Positions 9,049-19,471 are shown, counted from the stretch's first letter. The stretch is 64,000 nucleotides of DNA from Streptomyces sp. NBC_00557 (GCF_036345995.1 NZ_CP107796.1:5766001-5830000); one strand, 5' to 3'. Notes: generated by a model not told the origin, from the sequence alone. A program made the numbers and translations.

Positions 9049-9522
9049 ATGTGTGAATACTGCGGCTGCCAGGCGCTGGAGTCCATCGACCAACTGACCC
9101 TGGAGCACGAGACCGTGGTGAACCTCATCAGCCAGGTACGCGACGCCCACCGCGACGGCAAGATCGCGTACATGGCGGAGCTGGTCCGGGAGATCGCCGC
9201 CGTACTGGAGCCGCACACCCAGGTGGAGGAGCACGGCCTGTTCCCGGCGATGGCCGCCGACTTCCCCGAGAAGATTGCCGCGCTGGAGGACGAGCACCGC
9301 CGCATCGAGGCCGTGCTGGCCGAGGCGAACGGACCGTACCTGGCCGACCCCACCTGGCCGGGACGGCTGATCGAGACCCTCGACCTGCTGCGCGACCACA
9401 TCCTCAAGGAGCAGGACGGCGTCTTCCCGGCCGCGCTGGCGTTCCTGAGCACCGAGCAGTGGGAGACCGTCGAGGCGGTACGTGCCCGGGTCGGCACCCG
9501 CATGCCGGAGCCGTCCGCCTGA
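9049..9522 (+). CDS. Hemerythrin-like HHE domain protein
   Basis: 157 residues from ATG 9049, with GGGAGAGGACGG as ribosome binding site. It opens with the Cys motif MCEYCGCQ, then a four-helix hemerythrin domain with iron-ligand candidates in order: LEHE, EPHTQVEEHG (HxxxxxxH), DEHRR and RDHILKEQDG. Hemerythrin domains bind a di-iron site and sense or carry oxygen, or handle nitric oxide. The gene lies 22 bases after narK and before narG, so it is probably co-transcribed with narK and may protect or signal for nitrate respiration. A strong hairpin follows. Confidence 0.85.
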   Translation: MCEYCGCQALESIDQLTLEHETVVNLISQVRDAHRDGKIAYMAELVREIAAVLEPHTQVEEHGLFPAMAADFPEKIAALEDEHRRIEAVLAEANGPYLADPTWPGRLIETLDLLRDHILKEQDGVFPAALAFLSTEQWETVEAVRARVGTRMPEPSA

Positions 9523-9546
9523 ATCGAAGCCCCCTGCTCAGCCCCT

Positions 9547-9580
9547 GTCCGCCCGGCGCAGCCTCTGCCGCCGGGCGGAC
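9547..9580 (+). terminator. Hairpin after the hemerythrin gene
   Basis: A perfect 12-base stem (9547-9558 with 9569-9580) closes a ten-base loop, 24 bases after the hemerythrin stop. There is no T-run, as usual in high-GC actinobacteria. It would separate the narK-hemerythrin unit from narGHJI. Confidence 0.6.
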
Positions 9581-9689
9581 TGCTGCGCGTCCGGGCACGG
9601 CAGAAATCCCGGGGCCGGAGGTGTCGGTGTCGGTCATTGTGGCAAGGCGAGGAATGGCGTTCCCTGAAGGGACCGAAGCGAGCATCCGA

Positions 9690-9705
9690 GGGGCCGTGAG
9701 GCCCG
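9690..9705. promoter_or_regulatory. GGGCC-N4-GGCCC inverted repeat before narG
   Basis: GGGCC-GTGA-GGCCC (9691-9704) has the arms and spacer of the box at 7511-7526, but lies only 16 bases before the narG start. That is close for an activator site unless the transcript start is unusually near, so it might instead be a 5' leader hairpin. Confidence 0.4.
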
Positions 9706-9720
9706 GGAAGAGGCGGCGCG

Positions 9721-12700
9721 ATGGCCACGGAGACCGAGCCGACACCGGACAGGAAGCGCAGGCGCTCAGAAAGGGCCGGGCTGGACGGCGAGGTGGCGGA
9801 GGCACTGGTCCGCTCCCGCCGCTTCTTCACCCGGGCCGAGGTCTCCGCCGACCTGCGCACCCTCCACAAGACGGGCGGCCGCCAGGCCGACGAGTTCTAC
9901 CGGGACCGCTGGTCGCACGACAAGGTGGTCCGCTCCACCCACGGCGTGAACTGCACCGGCTCGTGCTCCTGGAAGGTGTACGTCAAGGACGGCATCATCA
10001 CCTGGGAGGCGCAGCAGACCGACTACCCCTCCGTCGGCCCCGACCGCCCCGAGTACGAGCCCCGCGGCTGCCCCCGCGGGGCCGCCTTCTCCTGGTACAC
10101 CTACTCGCCGACCCGCGTGCGGTACCCGTACGTGCGCGGGGTGCTGCTGCAGATGTACCGCGAGGCCAAGTCGCGGCTGGGCGACCCGGTGGCTGCCTGG
10201 GCGGACATCGTCTCCGACCCGGAGCGCGCCCGACGTTACAAGTCCGTGCGCGGCAAAGGCGGCCTGGTGCGCGCGAGCTGGGACGAGGCGATCGAGATGG
10301 TCGCCGCCGCCCACGTGCACACCATCAAGACCCACGGCCCCGACCGGCTGGCCGGCTTCTCCCCGATCCCGGCGATGTCGATGGTCTCGCACGCGGCCGG
10401 CGCGCGCTTCTACTCGCTGCTGGGCGGGGTGATGCTCTCCTTCTACGACTGGTACGCGGACCTGCCGGTCGCCTCCCCGCAAGTCTTCGGCGACCAGACC
10501 GACGTACCGGAGTCGGGGGACTGGTGGGACGCCGGATACCTGATCATGTGGGGCTCCAATCTCCCGGTCACCCGCACCCCGGACGCCCACTGGATGGCCG
10601 AGGCCCGCTACCGCGGCCAGAAGGTGGTGGCGGTCTCCCCGGACTACGCGGACAACGTGAAGTTCGCCGACGAGTGGCTCGCTGCCCAGCCGGGCACCGA
10701 CGGGGCCCTGGCCATGGCGATGGGCCATGTGATCCTCAAGGAATTCTTCGTCGACCGGCGCACCCCGTACTTCGAGGACTACGTCAAGCGTTTCACCGAC
10801 CTGCCCTTCGTAGTCACCCTGGAGGAACGGGAGCCGGGGACGTACGCCCCAGGGAAGTTCCTGACCGCTGCCGATCTCGGCGGCGAGCAGGCGGCAGCGG
10901 AACACGCGGAGTTCCGGACCGTGCTGCTGGACGCGGCCACCGGGCAGCCCGTGGTCCCGGGCGGCACACTCGGCGACCGCTTCGGCGAGGCGGGCGCCGG
11001 GAAGTGGAACCTCGACCTGGGTGGCATCGACCCGCTGCTGTCCGTCGACGGCTCGGACGAGGCGCCCGTGATGGTGGAGCTGCCGCGCTTCGACGCTCCC
11101 AACGGGAGTGCGGGCCTGCTGCGGCGGGGCGTTCCCGTGCGCCGGGTGGGCGGACAACTGGTGACCACCGTCTTCGACCTGCTGCTGGCGCAGTACGGGG
11201 TGGCCAGGGACGGACTGCCGGGCCAGTGGCCGACGTCGTACGAGGACGCGGACCAGCCGTACACACCGGCCTGGCAGACCGCGATCACCGGCGTGGACGC
11301 GGAGAAGGCCACGCGGATCGCGAGGGAGTTCGCGGCCAACGCCGAGGAGTCCCGCGGCCGTTCAATGATCATCATGGGAGCGGGGACGAACCACTGGTTC
11401 CACTCCGACACCATCTACCGGGCGTTCCTGACTCTCACCACGCTCACCGGCTGTCAGGGCGTCAACGGCGGCGGCTGGGCCCACTACGTCGGCCAGGAGA
11501 AGGTCCGCCCCATCACCGGCTACTCCGCGATCGCCACCGCCTCCGACTGGAACCGCCCCGCCCGGCAGATGATCCAGACCGCGTACTGGTACCTCCACAG
11601 CGACCAGTTCCGTTACGACCCGTTCTCGGCCGACACCCTGTCGGCGGCCGGGGTGGCTGGTGGTCGGTTCGCCGGGAAGACCACCGCCGACGTCATCGCT
11701 GCCTCCGCGCGGATGGGCTGGATGCCTTCATACCCGACCTTCGACCGCAACCCGCTGGACCTCGCCGACGAGGCCGAGGCGGCCGGGCGCGCGGTGGGGG
11801 AGCACGTGGTGGAGGAGCTGAAGGCGGGGCGGCTGCGGTTCGCGGGCGAGGACCCGGACGCCCCCGAGAACTTCCCCCGTGTGCTCACCGTCTGGCGGGC
11901 CAACCTGCTCGGCTCCTCGGCCAAGGGCAACGAGTACTTCCTCAAGCACCTGCTGGGCGCCGACTCCTCGGTCCGCGCGTCCGAGGCGCCGCCGGAGGGC
12001 CGCCCCCGGGACGTGACGTGGCGGGAGGAGGCTCCGACCGGCAAGCTCGACCTGCTGCTGACCCTGGACTTCCGCATGACCAGCACCACCCTCTACTCGG
12101 ACGTGGTGCTGCCGGCCGCCACCTGGTACGAGAAGCACGACCTGTCCAGCACGGACATGCACCCGTTCGTGCACGCGTTCAACCCGGCGATCGCCCCGCC
12201 CTGGCAGACCCGCACCGACTGGGACGCGTTCCAGACCCTCGCGAAGGAGTTCAGCCGACAGGCCGCCGAGCATCTGGGCGTCCGCAAGGATGTGGTGGCG
12301 GCCCCACTGCTGCACGACACCCCGGACGCCCTGGCGACCCCGCACGGCCGGGTCCGCGACTGGAAGGCCGGTGAGTGCGAGCCGGTTCCCGGCCGCACCA
12401 TGCCCAAGCTCGTCACCGTCGAGCGCGACTACGGTGCCGTCGCCGCGAAGATGGCCGCGCTCGGCCCGCTGCTGGACTCCCTCGGCGCCACCACCAAGGG
12501 GATCACCTTCAAGGTCGCCCGGGAGCTGGAGTACCTGCGGCACAAGAACGGCACCGTGCGCGGGGGAGCGGCCGACGGCCGCCCGTTGCTGGCCCGGGAC
12601 GTGCATGCCTGCGAGGCGATCCTGGCGCTGTCCGGCACCACCAACGGCCACCTGGCCACGCAGGGCTTCCACACCCTGGAGCAGCGCACTGGCACCAGGC

Positions 12701-13461
12701 TGGCGGACCTTGCCGCCGAACACGAGGGCAAGCAGATCACCTTCGCCGACACCCAGGCCGCCCCCGTCCCCGTCATCACCTCGCCCGAGTGGTCCGGCTC
12801 GGAGACCGGCGGGCGCCGCTACTCCCCGTTCACGGTCAACGTCGAACGCCTCAAGCCCTGGCACACCCTCACCGGCCGCCAGCACTTCTACCTCGACCAC
12901 GACTGGATGACCGCACTCGGCGAACAACTCCCGGTGTATCGGCCACCGTTGAACATGGACGCCTTGTTCGGCGAACCCCACCTCGGTGAGGTGGGCGAGC
13001 TGGGCGTGACGGTGCGCTACCTGACCCCGCACAACAAGTGGTCCATCCACTCCGAGTACCAGGACAACCTGTTCATGCTCTCCCTCTCCCGGGGCGGGCC
13101 CACGATCTGGATGTCCACCGCCGACGCGGCGAAGATCGGCGTGCAGGACAACGACTGGATCGAAGCGGTCAACCGCAACGGCGTCGTCGCCGCCCGCGCG
13201 ATTGTCTCGCACCGCATGCCTGAGGGCACCGTCTACATGCACCACGCCCAGGACCGGCTCATCGATGTGCCCCGCACCGAGACCACCGGTCGCCGGGGCG
13301 GAATCCACAACTCGCTGACTCGCCTGCTGATCAAGCCCAGCCACCTGATCGGCGGCTACGCCCAGCTGTCGTACGCCTTCAACTACCTCGGTCCGACCGG
13401 CAACCAGCGCGACGAGGTCACCGTCATCCGCCGCCGCAGCAACCAGGAGGTGACGTACTGA
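9721..13461 (+). CDS. narG: Respiratory nitrate reductase alpha subunit
   Basis: 1246 residues, the normal size of membrane-bound NarG, starting at ATG 9721 after GGGAAGAGG. The FS0 iron-sulfur motif is HGVNCTGSC, giving His74, Cys78 and Cys82, with the fourth ligand Cys117 in EPRGCPRG. The molybdenum-binding segment around GDQTDVPESGDWWDAGY follows, where NarG carries its Asp ligand. It holds the bis-MGD cofactor and reduces nitrate to nitrite in the cytoplasm with electrons from NarH. It is the first gene of a tight narGHJI operon: one base separates its stop from narH. S. coelicolor carries three such operons; this context (narK, flavin protein, nitroreductase) resembles the one in its dormancy gene cluster. 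Confidence 0.96.
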   Translation: MATETEPTPDRKRRRSERAGLDGEVAEALVRSRRFFTRAEVSADLRTLHKTGGRQADEFYRDRWSHDKVVRSTHGVNCTGSCSWKVYVKDGIITWEAQQTDYPSVGPDRPEYEPRGCPRGAAFSWYTYSPTRVRYPYVRGVLLQMYREAKSRLGDPVAAWADIVSDPERARRYKSVRGKGGLVRASWDEAIEMVAAAHVHTIKTHGPDRLAGFSPIPAMSMVSHAAGARFYSLLGGVMLSFYDWYADLPVASPQVFGDQTDVPESGDWWDAGYLIMWGSNLPVTRTPDAHWMAEARYRGQKVVAVSPDYADNVKFADEWLAAQPGTDGALAMAMGHVILKEFFVDRRTPYFEDYVKRFTDLPFVVTLEEREPGTYAPGKFLTAADLGGEQAAAEHAEFRTVLLDAATGQPVVPGGTLGDRFGEAGAGKWNLDLGGIDPLLSVDGSDEAPVMVELPRFDAPNGSAGLLRRGVPVRRVGGQLVTTVFDLLLAQYGVARDGLPGQWPTSYEDADQPYTPAWQTAITGVDAEKATRIAREFAANAEESRGRSMIIMGAGTNHWFHSDTIYRAFLTLTTLTGCQGVNGGGWAHYVGQEKVRPITGYSAIATASDWNRPARQMIQTAYWYLHSDQFRYDPFSADTLSAAGVAGGRFAGKTTADVIAASARMGWMPSYPTFDRNPLDLADEAEAAGRAVGEHVVEELKAGRLRFAGEDPDAPENFPRVLTVWRANLLGSSAKGNEYFLKHLLGADSSVRASEAPPEGRPRDVTWREEAPTGKLDLLLTLDFRMTSTTLYSDVVLPAATWYEKHDLSSTDMHPFVHAFNPAIAPPWQTRTDWDAFQTLAKEFSRQAAEHLGVRKDVVAAPLLHDTPDALATPHGRVRDWKAGECEPVPGRTMPKLVTVERDYGAVAAKMAALGPLLDSLGATTKGITFKVARELEYLRHKNGTVRGGAADGRPLLARDVHACEAILALSGTTNGHLATQGFHTLEQRTGTRLADLAAEHEGKQITFADTQAAPVPVITSPEWSGSETGGRRYSPFTVNVERLKPWHTLTGRQHFYLDHDWMTALGEQLPVYRPPLNMDALFGEPHLGEVGELGVTVRYLTPHNKWSIHSEYQDNLFMLSLSRGGPTIWMSTADAAKIGVQDNDWIEAVNRNGVVAARAIVSHRMPEGTVYMHHAQDRLIDVPRTETTGRRGGIHNSLTRLLIKPSHLIGGYAQLSYAFNYLGPTGNQRDEVTVIRRRSNQEVTY

Positions 13462-13462
13462 C

Positions 13463-15172
13463 ATGCGCGTCATGGCCCAGATGGCGATGGTGATGAACCT
13501 CGACAAGTGCATCGGCTGCCACACCTGCTCGGTCACCTGCAAGCAGGCGTGGACCAACCGCACCGGCGTCGAGTACGTGTGGTTCAACAACGTCGAGACC
13601 CGTCCCGGTCAGGGCTACCCCCGCCGCTACGAGGACCAGGACACCTGGCAGGGCGGCTGGGAACTGAACAAGCGCGGTCGGCTCACGCTCAAGGCCGGTG
13701 GCCGGTTCAAGAAGCTGATCCAGATCTTCTCCAACCCCAAACTGCCCACGCTCGACGACTACTACGAGCCCTGGACGTACGACTACGCGACGCTGACCAA
13801 CGCGCCCCTGCAGGAGTACACCCCGGTCGCCCGTCCCAAGTCCCTGATCACCGGCAAGGACATGAAGATCTCCTGGTCGGCGAACTGGGACGACGACCTC
13901 GGCAACTCCGCCGCTACCGGCGAAAAGGACGTCCTCCTGGCCGAGGTCTCCGAGAAGATCAAGCTCGAGTTCGAGCAGACCTTCATGTTCTACCTGCCGC
14001 GCATCTGCGAGCACTGCCTCAACCCGTCCTGCGCTGCCTCCTGCCCCTCCGGAGCGATCTACAAGCGCACCGAGGACGGCATCGTCCTGGTCGATCAGGA
14101 CCGCTGCCGTGGCTGGCGGATGTGCGTGACTGGATGCCCGTACAAGAAGGTCTACTTCAACCACCGCACCGGCAAGGCCGAGAAGTGCACCTTCTGCTTC
14201 CCGCGCGTCGAGGTCGGACTGCCCACCGTGTGCTCCGAGACCTGCGTCGGCCGGCTTCGCTACATCGGCCTGGTCCTCTACGACGCCGACAAGGTTCTCG
14301 AGGCCGCGTCCACGCCCGATGAGACCGGCCTGTACGAGGCCCAGCGCCAGGTATTCCTCGATCCGACCGACCCGGACGTGGTACGCGAGGCGGAGAAGGC
14401 AGGCATCCCGCGGGACTGGATCGAGGCCGCCCAACGTTCCCCGATCCACGCCTTGATCAACACGTACAAGGTGGCGCTGCCGCTGCACCCGGAGTACCGC
14501 ACCCTGCCCATGGTCTGGTACATCCCGCCGCTGTCCCCAGTGGTCGACGCGGTCCGTGACACCGGGCACGACGCCGAGGACCATCGCAACCTCTTCGCCG
14601 CTGTCGATGCCCTTCGCATCCCGGTCGACTACCTCGCCCAGCTGTTCACCGCGGGCGACCCCGCCCCCGTCGACGCGGTGCTGCGACGCCTGGCGGCCAT
14701 GCGCTCCTACATGCGCGACATCAACCTCGGCCGCGAGCCCAACGCCGCCATTCCCAAGGAAGTCGGCATGGGCGAGGAGCAGATGTACGACATGTACCGG
14801 CTGCTGGCGCTGGCTAAGTACGACGAGCGGTACGTCATCCCACCCGCCCACGCCGAACAGGCCCACAAGCTGGAGGAACTGGCCACCGAGTGCAGCCTGG
14901 ACTACGAGGGCGGCCCCGGTATGGGAGGCTCCGGCCCGTTCGGCGAGGCCTCCGGCGGTGCCGCACCCATCGCGGTGGAGAACTTCCACGCCCTGCGGGA
15001 CCGGCAGACCTCCGACACCCCCGCAGCTCCTACCGACAAGGCCACTCGCGTCAACCTCCTCAACTGGGACGGCAAGGGCTCCCCACCCGGCCTCTTTCCG
15101 GCCAGAGCGGCAACCGGCGACGACGGGACGACAGCCACCGGCGGCGGTGGGGAGGTCGAGCCGAAGCCATGA
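13463..15172 (+). CDS. narH: Respiratory nitrate reductase beta subunit
   Basis: 569 residues from ATG 13463. It carries the four ferredoxin-type clusters of NarH: Cys16, Cys19, Cys22 and Cys26 near the start, then CEHCLNPSCAASCPSGA, CRGWRMCVTGCPYKK, where Trp218 replaces a cysteine and makes the 3Fe-4S cluster, and CTFC. It passes electrons from the NarI hemes to NarG. The tail after about residue 500 is longer and lower in complexity than enteric NarH. The stop overlaps the narJ start in ATGA, indicating translational coupling. Confidence 0.96.
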   Translation: MRVMAQMAMVMNLDKCIGCHTCSVTCKQAWTNRTGVEYVWFNNVETRPGQGYPRRYEDQDTWQGGWELNKRGRLTLKAGGRFKKLIQIFSNPKLPTLDDYYEPWTYDYATLTNAPLQEYTPVARPKSLITGKDMKISWSANWDDDLGNSAATGEKDVLLAEVSEKIKLEFEQTFMFYLPRICEHCLNPSCAASCPSGAIYKRTEDGIVLVDQDRCRGWRMCVTGCPYKKVYFNHRTGKAEKCTFCFPRVEVGLPTVCSETCVGRLRYIGLVLYDADKVLEAASTPDETGLYEAQRQVFLDPTDPDVVREAEKAGIPRDWIEAAQRSPIHALINTYKVALPLHPEYRTLPMVWYIPPLSPVVDAVRDTGHDAEDHRNLFAAVDALRIPVDYLAQLFTAGDPAPVDAVLRRLAAMRSYMRDINLGREPNAAIPKEVGMGEEQMYDMYRLLALAKYDERYVIPPAHAEQAHKLEELATECSLDYEGGPGMGGSGPFGEASGGAAPIAVENFHALRDRQTSDTPAAPTDKATRVNLLNWDGKGSPPGLFPARAATGDDGTTATGGGGEVEPKP

Positions 15173-15831
15173 AGAGGAAGACCACGCGCACAGCCCGCAC
15201 CGAGCCCTTGCACCCCTACGCCTGGCAGGCCCAGTCCCTGCTTCTCGCCTACCCCGACGAGCAGTTCGAGCAGCGCCTGTCCCTGGCGGGCAGGGTCGCC
15301 ACCACCTTGCCGGAACCGGTCGCCCGCCCCTTGCTCCGCTTCACCACCCATGCCGAGCAGACGACCACATCCGACTTGGCCACGGCCTACGTCGCCACCT
15401 TCGACCACCGCAAACGCTGCTGCCCGTACCTGACGTACTACGCCCACGGTGACACCCGGAAGCGCGGCATCGCCCTGCTGCGGCTGAAACAGACCTACGC
15501 CGCGAGCGGGTGGCGTCTGGGCGACGACGAACTGCCCGACCACCTCGCCGTCGTTCTCGAGTTCGCCGCCACCGACCCTCCCACCGGCCGCCGCCTGCTC
15601 ACCGAACACCGCGCCGGCCTGGAGCTGCTGCGCCTGGCCCTGAACGACGACAATTCGCCCTGGGCCCACGTGCTGAACTCCGTCTCGGCCACCCTCCCCG
15701 CCCTCGCAGGCGACGAACGCGAAGCCGTCCTCCGGCTTGCTGCGGACGGCCCGCCCGAGGAAGAGGTCGGCCTCGACCCATACGCATCCCCGGTGTTCCT
15801 GCCCACCCCCGTCGTAGGAGGCCCCCGATGA
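15169..15831 (+). CDS. narJ: Nitrate reductase assembly chaperone NarJ
   Basis: 220 residues, ATG 15169 overlapping the narH stop by four bases. The segments AWQAQSLLLAYPDEQF and YVATFDHRKRCCPYLTYYAHGDTRKRGIALLRLK are the diagnostic TorD/NarJ-family helices (conserved FD...CPYLTYY...GDTRKRG). NarJ binds apo-NarG during molybdenum cofactor insertion and is not part of the final enzyme. The start lies inside the end of narH and the stop overlaps narI, so stoichiometry is set by coupled translation. Confidence 0.95.
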   Translation: MKRKTTRTARTEPLHPYAWQAQSLLLAYPDEQFEQRLSLAGRVATTLPEPVARPLLRFTTHAEQTTTSDLATAYVATFDHRKRCCPYLTYYAHGDTRKRGIALLRLKQTYAASGWRLGDDELPDHLAVVLEFAATDPPTGRRLLTEHRAGLELLRLALNDDNSPWAHVLNSVSATLPALAGDEREAVLRLAADGPPEEEVGLDPYASPVFLPTPVVGGPR

Positions 15832-16595
15832 CGACACCCGCGCAGTCCCACATCCTGGCGGCGCAGGTCGGCACCGGCGGCATCCTGCTGTGGATCGTCC
15901 TGCCGTACATCGCTCTCGCGATCTTCGTCCTCGGCCACGTCTGGCGCTATCGCTACGACAAGTTCGGCTGGACCACCCGCTCCTCCCAGCTCTACGAACG
16001 GCGTCTGCTGCGCATCGGCAGCCCGCTGTTCCACTTCGGCATCCTGGTGGTCCTGCTGGGCCACATCGGTGGCCTGGTCATTCCTAAGAGCTGGACCGAA
16101 GCGGCCGGCATCAGCGAGAACGCCTACCACATGGGCGCGGTCGTCCTGGGCACAATCGCGGGCGTCGCCACGCTCGGCGGGCTGGCCATCCTGATCTACC
16201 GGCGGCGCACCGTCGGCCCGGTCTTCTCCGCCACCACCCGCAACGACAAGGCGATGTACGTCTCCCTGACGCTGACGATCGCGCTCGGACTGTCCGCCAC
16301 GGTCGCGGCCAACCTCCTTGGCGGCGGCTACGACTACCGGGAGACCATCTCCATCTGGTTCCGCTCTATTTTCTACCTCCAGCCCAAGCCCGACCGGATG
16401 ACCGGGGCCCCCGTCCTCTTCCAGCTCCATGCGATCAGCGCGATGCTGCTCTTCGCGGCCTGGCCCTTCACCCGCCTCGTCCACATGCTCACCGCGCCGA
16501 TCGGCTACCTCACCCGCCCCTACATCGTCTACCGCAGCCGCGACACCCAGCTCGGTGCACGCCCTCCCCGCCGCGGCTGGGAGCGTGTGGGCTGA
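15828..16595 (+). CDS. narI: Nitrate reductase gamma subunit, cytochrome b
   Basis: 255 residues from ATG 15828, overlapping narJ by ATGA. Five membrane helices are visible. Heme-ligand histidines appear in LFHFGILVVLLGHIGG in the second helix and FQLHAISAMLLFAAWPFTRLVHML near the C-terminus, matching NarI's two b hemes. It oxidises quinol at the membrane and feeds NarH. It is the last gene of the operon; a six-base-stem hairpin (16598-16614) follows the stop. Confidence 0.95.
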   Translation: MTTPAQSHILAAQVGTGGILLWIVLPYIALAIFVLGHVWRYRYDKFGWTTRSSQLYERRLLRIGSPLFHFGILVVLLGHIGGLVIPKSWTEAAGISENAYHMGAVVLGTIAGVATLGGLAILIYRRRTVGPVFSATTRNDKAMYVSLTLTIALGLSATVAANLLGGGYDYRETISIWFRSIFYLQPKPDRMTGAPVLFQLHAISAMLLFAAWPFTRLVHMLTAPIGYLTRPYIVYRSRDTQLGARPPRRGWERVG

Positions 16596-16597
16596 CC

Positions 16598-16614
16598 AAT
16601 GCCGTGCAGGCATT
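16598..16614 (+). terminator. Short hairpin after narI
   Basis: AATGCC-GTGCA-GGCATT forms a six-base stem two bases after the narI stop. It is weak by itself but lies between convergent genes, where a terminator is expected. Confidence 0.35.
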
Positions 16615-16633
16615 CCGCTGAAGGCTTGTGACC

Positions 16634-16801
16634 TCAGCGCCTGTCAGGGACCGAGTTCCGCTCCAGCACTTCCTTCATCCGCTGGCGGCGGGCGAAGTCA
16701 CGACCCAGCGGCGGCCTGTGGATGCGTTGCACGAGGATGGACCAGATAGCGGCCCCCACCCCGACGACGACCGGTATCAACAGCCAGACCAGTGCTCCCA
16801 C
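16634..16801 (-). CDS. Tiny single-helix membrane protein (paralogue of 47798-47977)
   Basis: 55 residues from GTG 16801, with a GGAGG ribosome binding site seven bases upstream. The N-terminal VGALVWLLIPVVVGVGAAIW is one membrane helix and is followed by a basic, soluble tail (RRQRMKEVLERN). A second gene at 47798-47977 encodes the same helix pattern (VAALLWPLIPLVTGVAASVW) behind the same GGAGG, which strongly supports translation of both. Function is unknown; the position between narI and phosphoketolase suggests a role in hypoxic metabolism or membrane stress. The upstream region shares the box at 16960-16975 with phosphoketolase. Confidence 0.65.
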   Translation of the reverse strand: MGALVWLLIPVVVGVGAAIWSILVQRIHRPPLGRDFARRQRMKEVLERNSVPDRR

Positions 16802-16959
16802 GGGTACGCCTCCTTCGGGTCGTGTGCGGACGCCTTTCCGACCTCCGGTGGGATAAACGGGATGAGTCCTGGCCTGCTGGCCCAGCGGGGCGTGTTCGTG
16901 ACGAACCCCCGGCTCGGCTCCCTTCGACACATGCTCCGTTTGGTTCTGCGCGGCAGGTG

Positions 16960-16975
16960 TGGCCCGAACGGCCCT
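16960..16975. promoter_or_regulatory. DevR/OsdR-like box upstream of phosphoketolase
   Basis: TGGCCCGAACGGCCCT matches the box at 7511-7526 at 13 of 16 positions. It lies 92 bases before the phosphoketolase start and about 160 bases from the divergent small membrane protein gene, a normal distance for an activator site. Confidence 0.5.
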
Positions 16976-17066
16976 GTCGGGTACCCGGCGCGGCGGCAGA
17001 GGGTAGGGCGTGCAGACCGGCATGCACGGCACCCGGAGCCCTGCCCCGACTCGGAAAGGATCCTCG

Positions 17067-19451
17067 ATGTCCGTCGACACGCAGCAGAGGCCCGTCCAGC
17101 TGGAGGAGGATGAGCTGAGGTCGCTGGACGCCCACTGGCGCGCCGCGAACTATCTGTCCGTCGGCCAGATCTACCTCATGGCAAACCCACTGCTCACCGA
17201 GCCTCTGCGCCCCGAGCACGTCAAACCGCGGCTGCTGGGCCACTGGGGCACGTCGCCTGGCCTGAACCTGGTGCACACCCACCTCAACCGCGTCATCAAG
17301 GCCCGCGGCCTGGACGCCCTGTGTATCTGGGGGCCGGGTCACGGTGGTCCGGCCGTGCTGGCCAACTCCTGGCTGGAGGGCTCGTACACCGAGACGTACC
17401 CGGACGTCACCCGGGACGCGGCGGGCATGGCGTGGCTGTTCAGGCAGTTCTCCTTCCCCGGCGGGGTGCCCAGCCACGTCGCACCGGAGACGCCCGGCTC
17501 GATCCACGAGGGCGGCGAACTCGGCTACTCGCTCTCCCACGCCTACGGGGCCGCCCTGGACAACCCGAACCTGCTGGTCGCCTGCGTGATCGGCGACGGC
17601 GAGGCCGAGACCGGGCCGCTGGCCGCCTCCTGGCACTCCAACAAGTTCCTCGACCCCGTCCACGACGGCGCTGTCCTGCCGATCCTGCACCTCAACGGCT
17701 ACAAGATCGCCAACCCCACCGTGCTGTCCCGCCTGCCCGAGCACGAACTCGACGACCTGCTGCGCGGCTACGGACACGCCCCCATCCACGTCACCGGCGA
17801 CGACCCGATGACCGTCCACCGGGCGATGGCCGCCGCGATGGACGACGCGCTGGAACGCATCGCGGCCATCCAGAGCAGTGCCCGTGAGGACGGCGTAGTG
17901 GAGCGGCCGCACTGGCCAGTGATCGTGCTGCGCACCCCCAAAGGCTGGACCGGCCCTGCCGAGGTCGACGGCCTGCCCGTGGAGGGAACCTGGCGCGCCC
18001 ACCAGGTACCGCTCGCCGCCGTACGGGACAACCCCGAGCACCTGCGGCAACTGGAGCAGTGGCTGCGCTCCTACCGGCCGGAGGAGCTGTTCGACGAGCA
18101 CGGCGCCCCGCGCCCCGAGGTACTCGCCTGTATCCCCGAGGGCAGGCGCCGGCTGGGTGCCAACCCCCACGCCAACGGTGGCCTGCTGCTGCGCGAGCTG
18201 CCCCTGCCGCCCCTGGAGAAGTACGCCGTCGAGGTCGACAAGCCCGGCGCCACCCTGCACGAACCCACCCGTGTTCTCGGCGACATGCTCCAGGACGTCA
18301 TGCACGCCACGAGCGGGCGGCGCGACTTCCGCCTCGTCGGCCCCGACGAGACCGCCTCCAACCGGCTCCAGGCGGTCTACGCGGCCAGCGGCAAGGCCTG
18401 GCAGGCCCAGGTGCTCCAAGTGGACGAGCACCTCGAGCGTCACGGCCGGGTGATGGAAATCCTGTCCGAACACACCTGTCAGGGCTGGCTGGAGGGCTAC
18501 CTCCTCACCGGCCGGCACGGACTGTTCTCCTGCTACGAGGCGTTCGTCCACATCGTCGACTCGATGGTCAACCAGCACATCAAGTGGCTCCGCACCACCC
18601 GACGCCTGCCCTGGCGCGCCCCCATCGCCTCCCTCAACTACCTGCTCACCTCACACGTGTGGCGCCAGGACCACAACGGCTTCTCCCACCAGGACCCCGG
18701 CTTCGTCGACCACATCCTCAACAAGAGCCCCGAGGCCGTGCGGGTCTACTTCCCGCCGGACGCCAACACCCTGCTGTCGGTCGCCGACCACGCCCTGCGC
18801 AGCAAGGACTACGTCAACGTGATCGTGGCCGGCAAGCAGCCCTGCTTCGACTGGCTCTCCATCGAGGAGGCGAAGGTCCACTGCGCACGCGGCGCAGGTA
18901 TCTGGGAGTGGGCCGGCACCGAGGACAGTACCCGTGAACCGGATGTCGTGCTGGCCTGCGCCGGCGACGTCCCGACCCAGGAGGTGCTAGCCGCTGCCCA
19001 ACTGCTGCGCCGCCACCTGCCAGAGCTGGCGGTAAGGGTCGTCAACGTGGTCGACATCGCCCGGCTGCTGCCGAGCGAGGAACACCCGCACGGCATGAGC
19101 GACTTCGAGTATGACGGCCTGTTTACCACCGACAAGCCGGTGATCTTCGCCTACCACGGCTACCCGTGGCTGATCCACCGCCTGGCCTACCGCCGCACCG
19201 GCCACCGCAACCTGCATGTGCGCGGCTACAAGGAGATCGGCACCACCACCACGCCGTTCGACATGGTCGTCCGCAACGACCTCGACCGCTACCGCCTCGT
19301 CATGGACGTCATCGACCGCGTCCCCGGCCTCGCGGTCCGCGCAGCCGCCGTACGCCAGCAGATGGAGGACGCCCGCCAGCGCCACCACGCCTGGATTCGC
19401 GAGCACGGTATGGACCTGCCCGAGGTCGCCGACTGGACGTGGGATGGCTGA
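17067..19451 (+). CDS. xfp: Xylulose-5-phosphate/fructose-6-phosphate phosphoketolase
   Basis: 794 residues, full family length, from ATG 17067 with GGAAAGGA upstream. The start ([21 protein letters not shown]) is the phosphoketolase signature, followed by thiamine-diphosphate-binding features: [19 protein letters not shown] and [15 protein letters not shown]. The middle has [18 protein letters not shown] and the C-terminus [16 protein letters not shown]. The enzyme cleaves sugar phosphates to acetyl phosphate without redox cost, useful when oxygen is limiting. A regulator-like box upstream and the nar neighbours support a hypoxia role. A strong hairpin lies 20 bases past the stop. Confidence 0.95.
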   Translation: MSVDTQQRPVQLEEDELRSLDAHWRAANYLSVGQIYLMANPLLTEPLRPEHVKPRLLGHWGTSPGLNLVHTHLNRVIKARGLDALCIWGPGHGGPAVLANSWLEGSYTETYPDVTRDAAGMAWLFRQFSFPGGVPSHVAPETPGSIHEGGELGYSLSHAYGAALDNPNLLVACVIGDGEAETGPLAASWHSNKFLDPVHDGAVLPILHLNGYKIANPTVLSRLPEHELDDLLRGYGHAPIHVTGDDPMTVHRAMAAAMDDALERIAAIQSSAREDGVVERPHWPVIVLRTPKGWTGPAEVDGLPVEGTWRAHQVPLAAVRDNPEHLRQLEQWLRSYRPEELFDEHGAPRPEVLACIPEGRRRLGANPHANGGLLLRELPLPPLEKYAVEVDKPGATLHEPTRVLGDMLQDVMHATSGRRDFRLVGPDETASNRLQAVYAASGKAWQAQVLQVDEHLERHGRVMEILSEHTCQGWLEGYLLTGRHGLFSCYEAFVHIVDSMVNQHIKWLRTTRRLPWRAPIASLNYLLTSHVWRQDHNGFSHQDPGFVDHILNKSPEAVRVYFPPDANTLLSVADHALRSKDYVNVIVAGKQPCFDWLSIEEAKVHCARGAGIWEWAGTEDSTREPDVVLACAGDVPTQEVLAAAQLLRRHLPELAVRVVNVVDIARLLPSEEHPHGMSDFEYDGLFTTDKPVIFAYHGYPWLIHRLAYRRTGHRNLHVRGYKEIGTTTTPFDMVVRNDLDRYRLVMDVIDRVPGLAVRAAAVRQQMEDARQRHHAWIREHGMDLPEVADWTWDG

Positions 19452-19471
19452 CCAGCCGTCTTACGTCCCCG

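Noticed and set aside
17010..17066. Earlier start for phosphoketolase
   Set aside because: ATG 17067 has GGAAAGGA at correct spacing and matches the usual N-terminus of the family.
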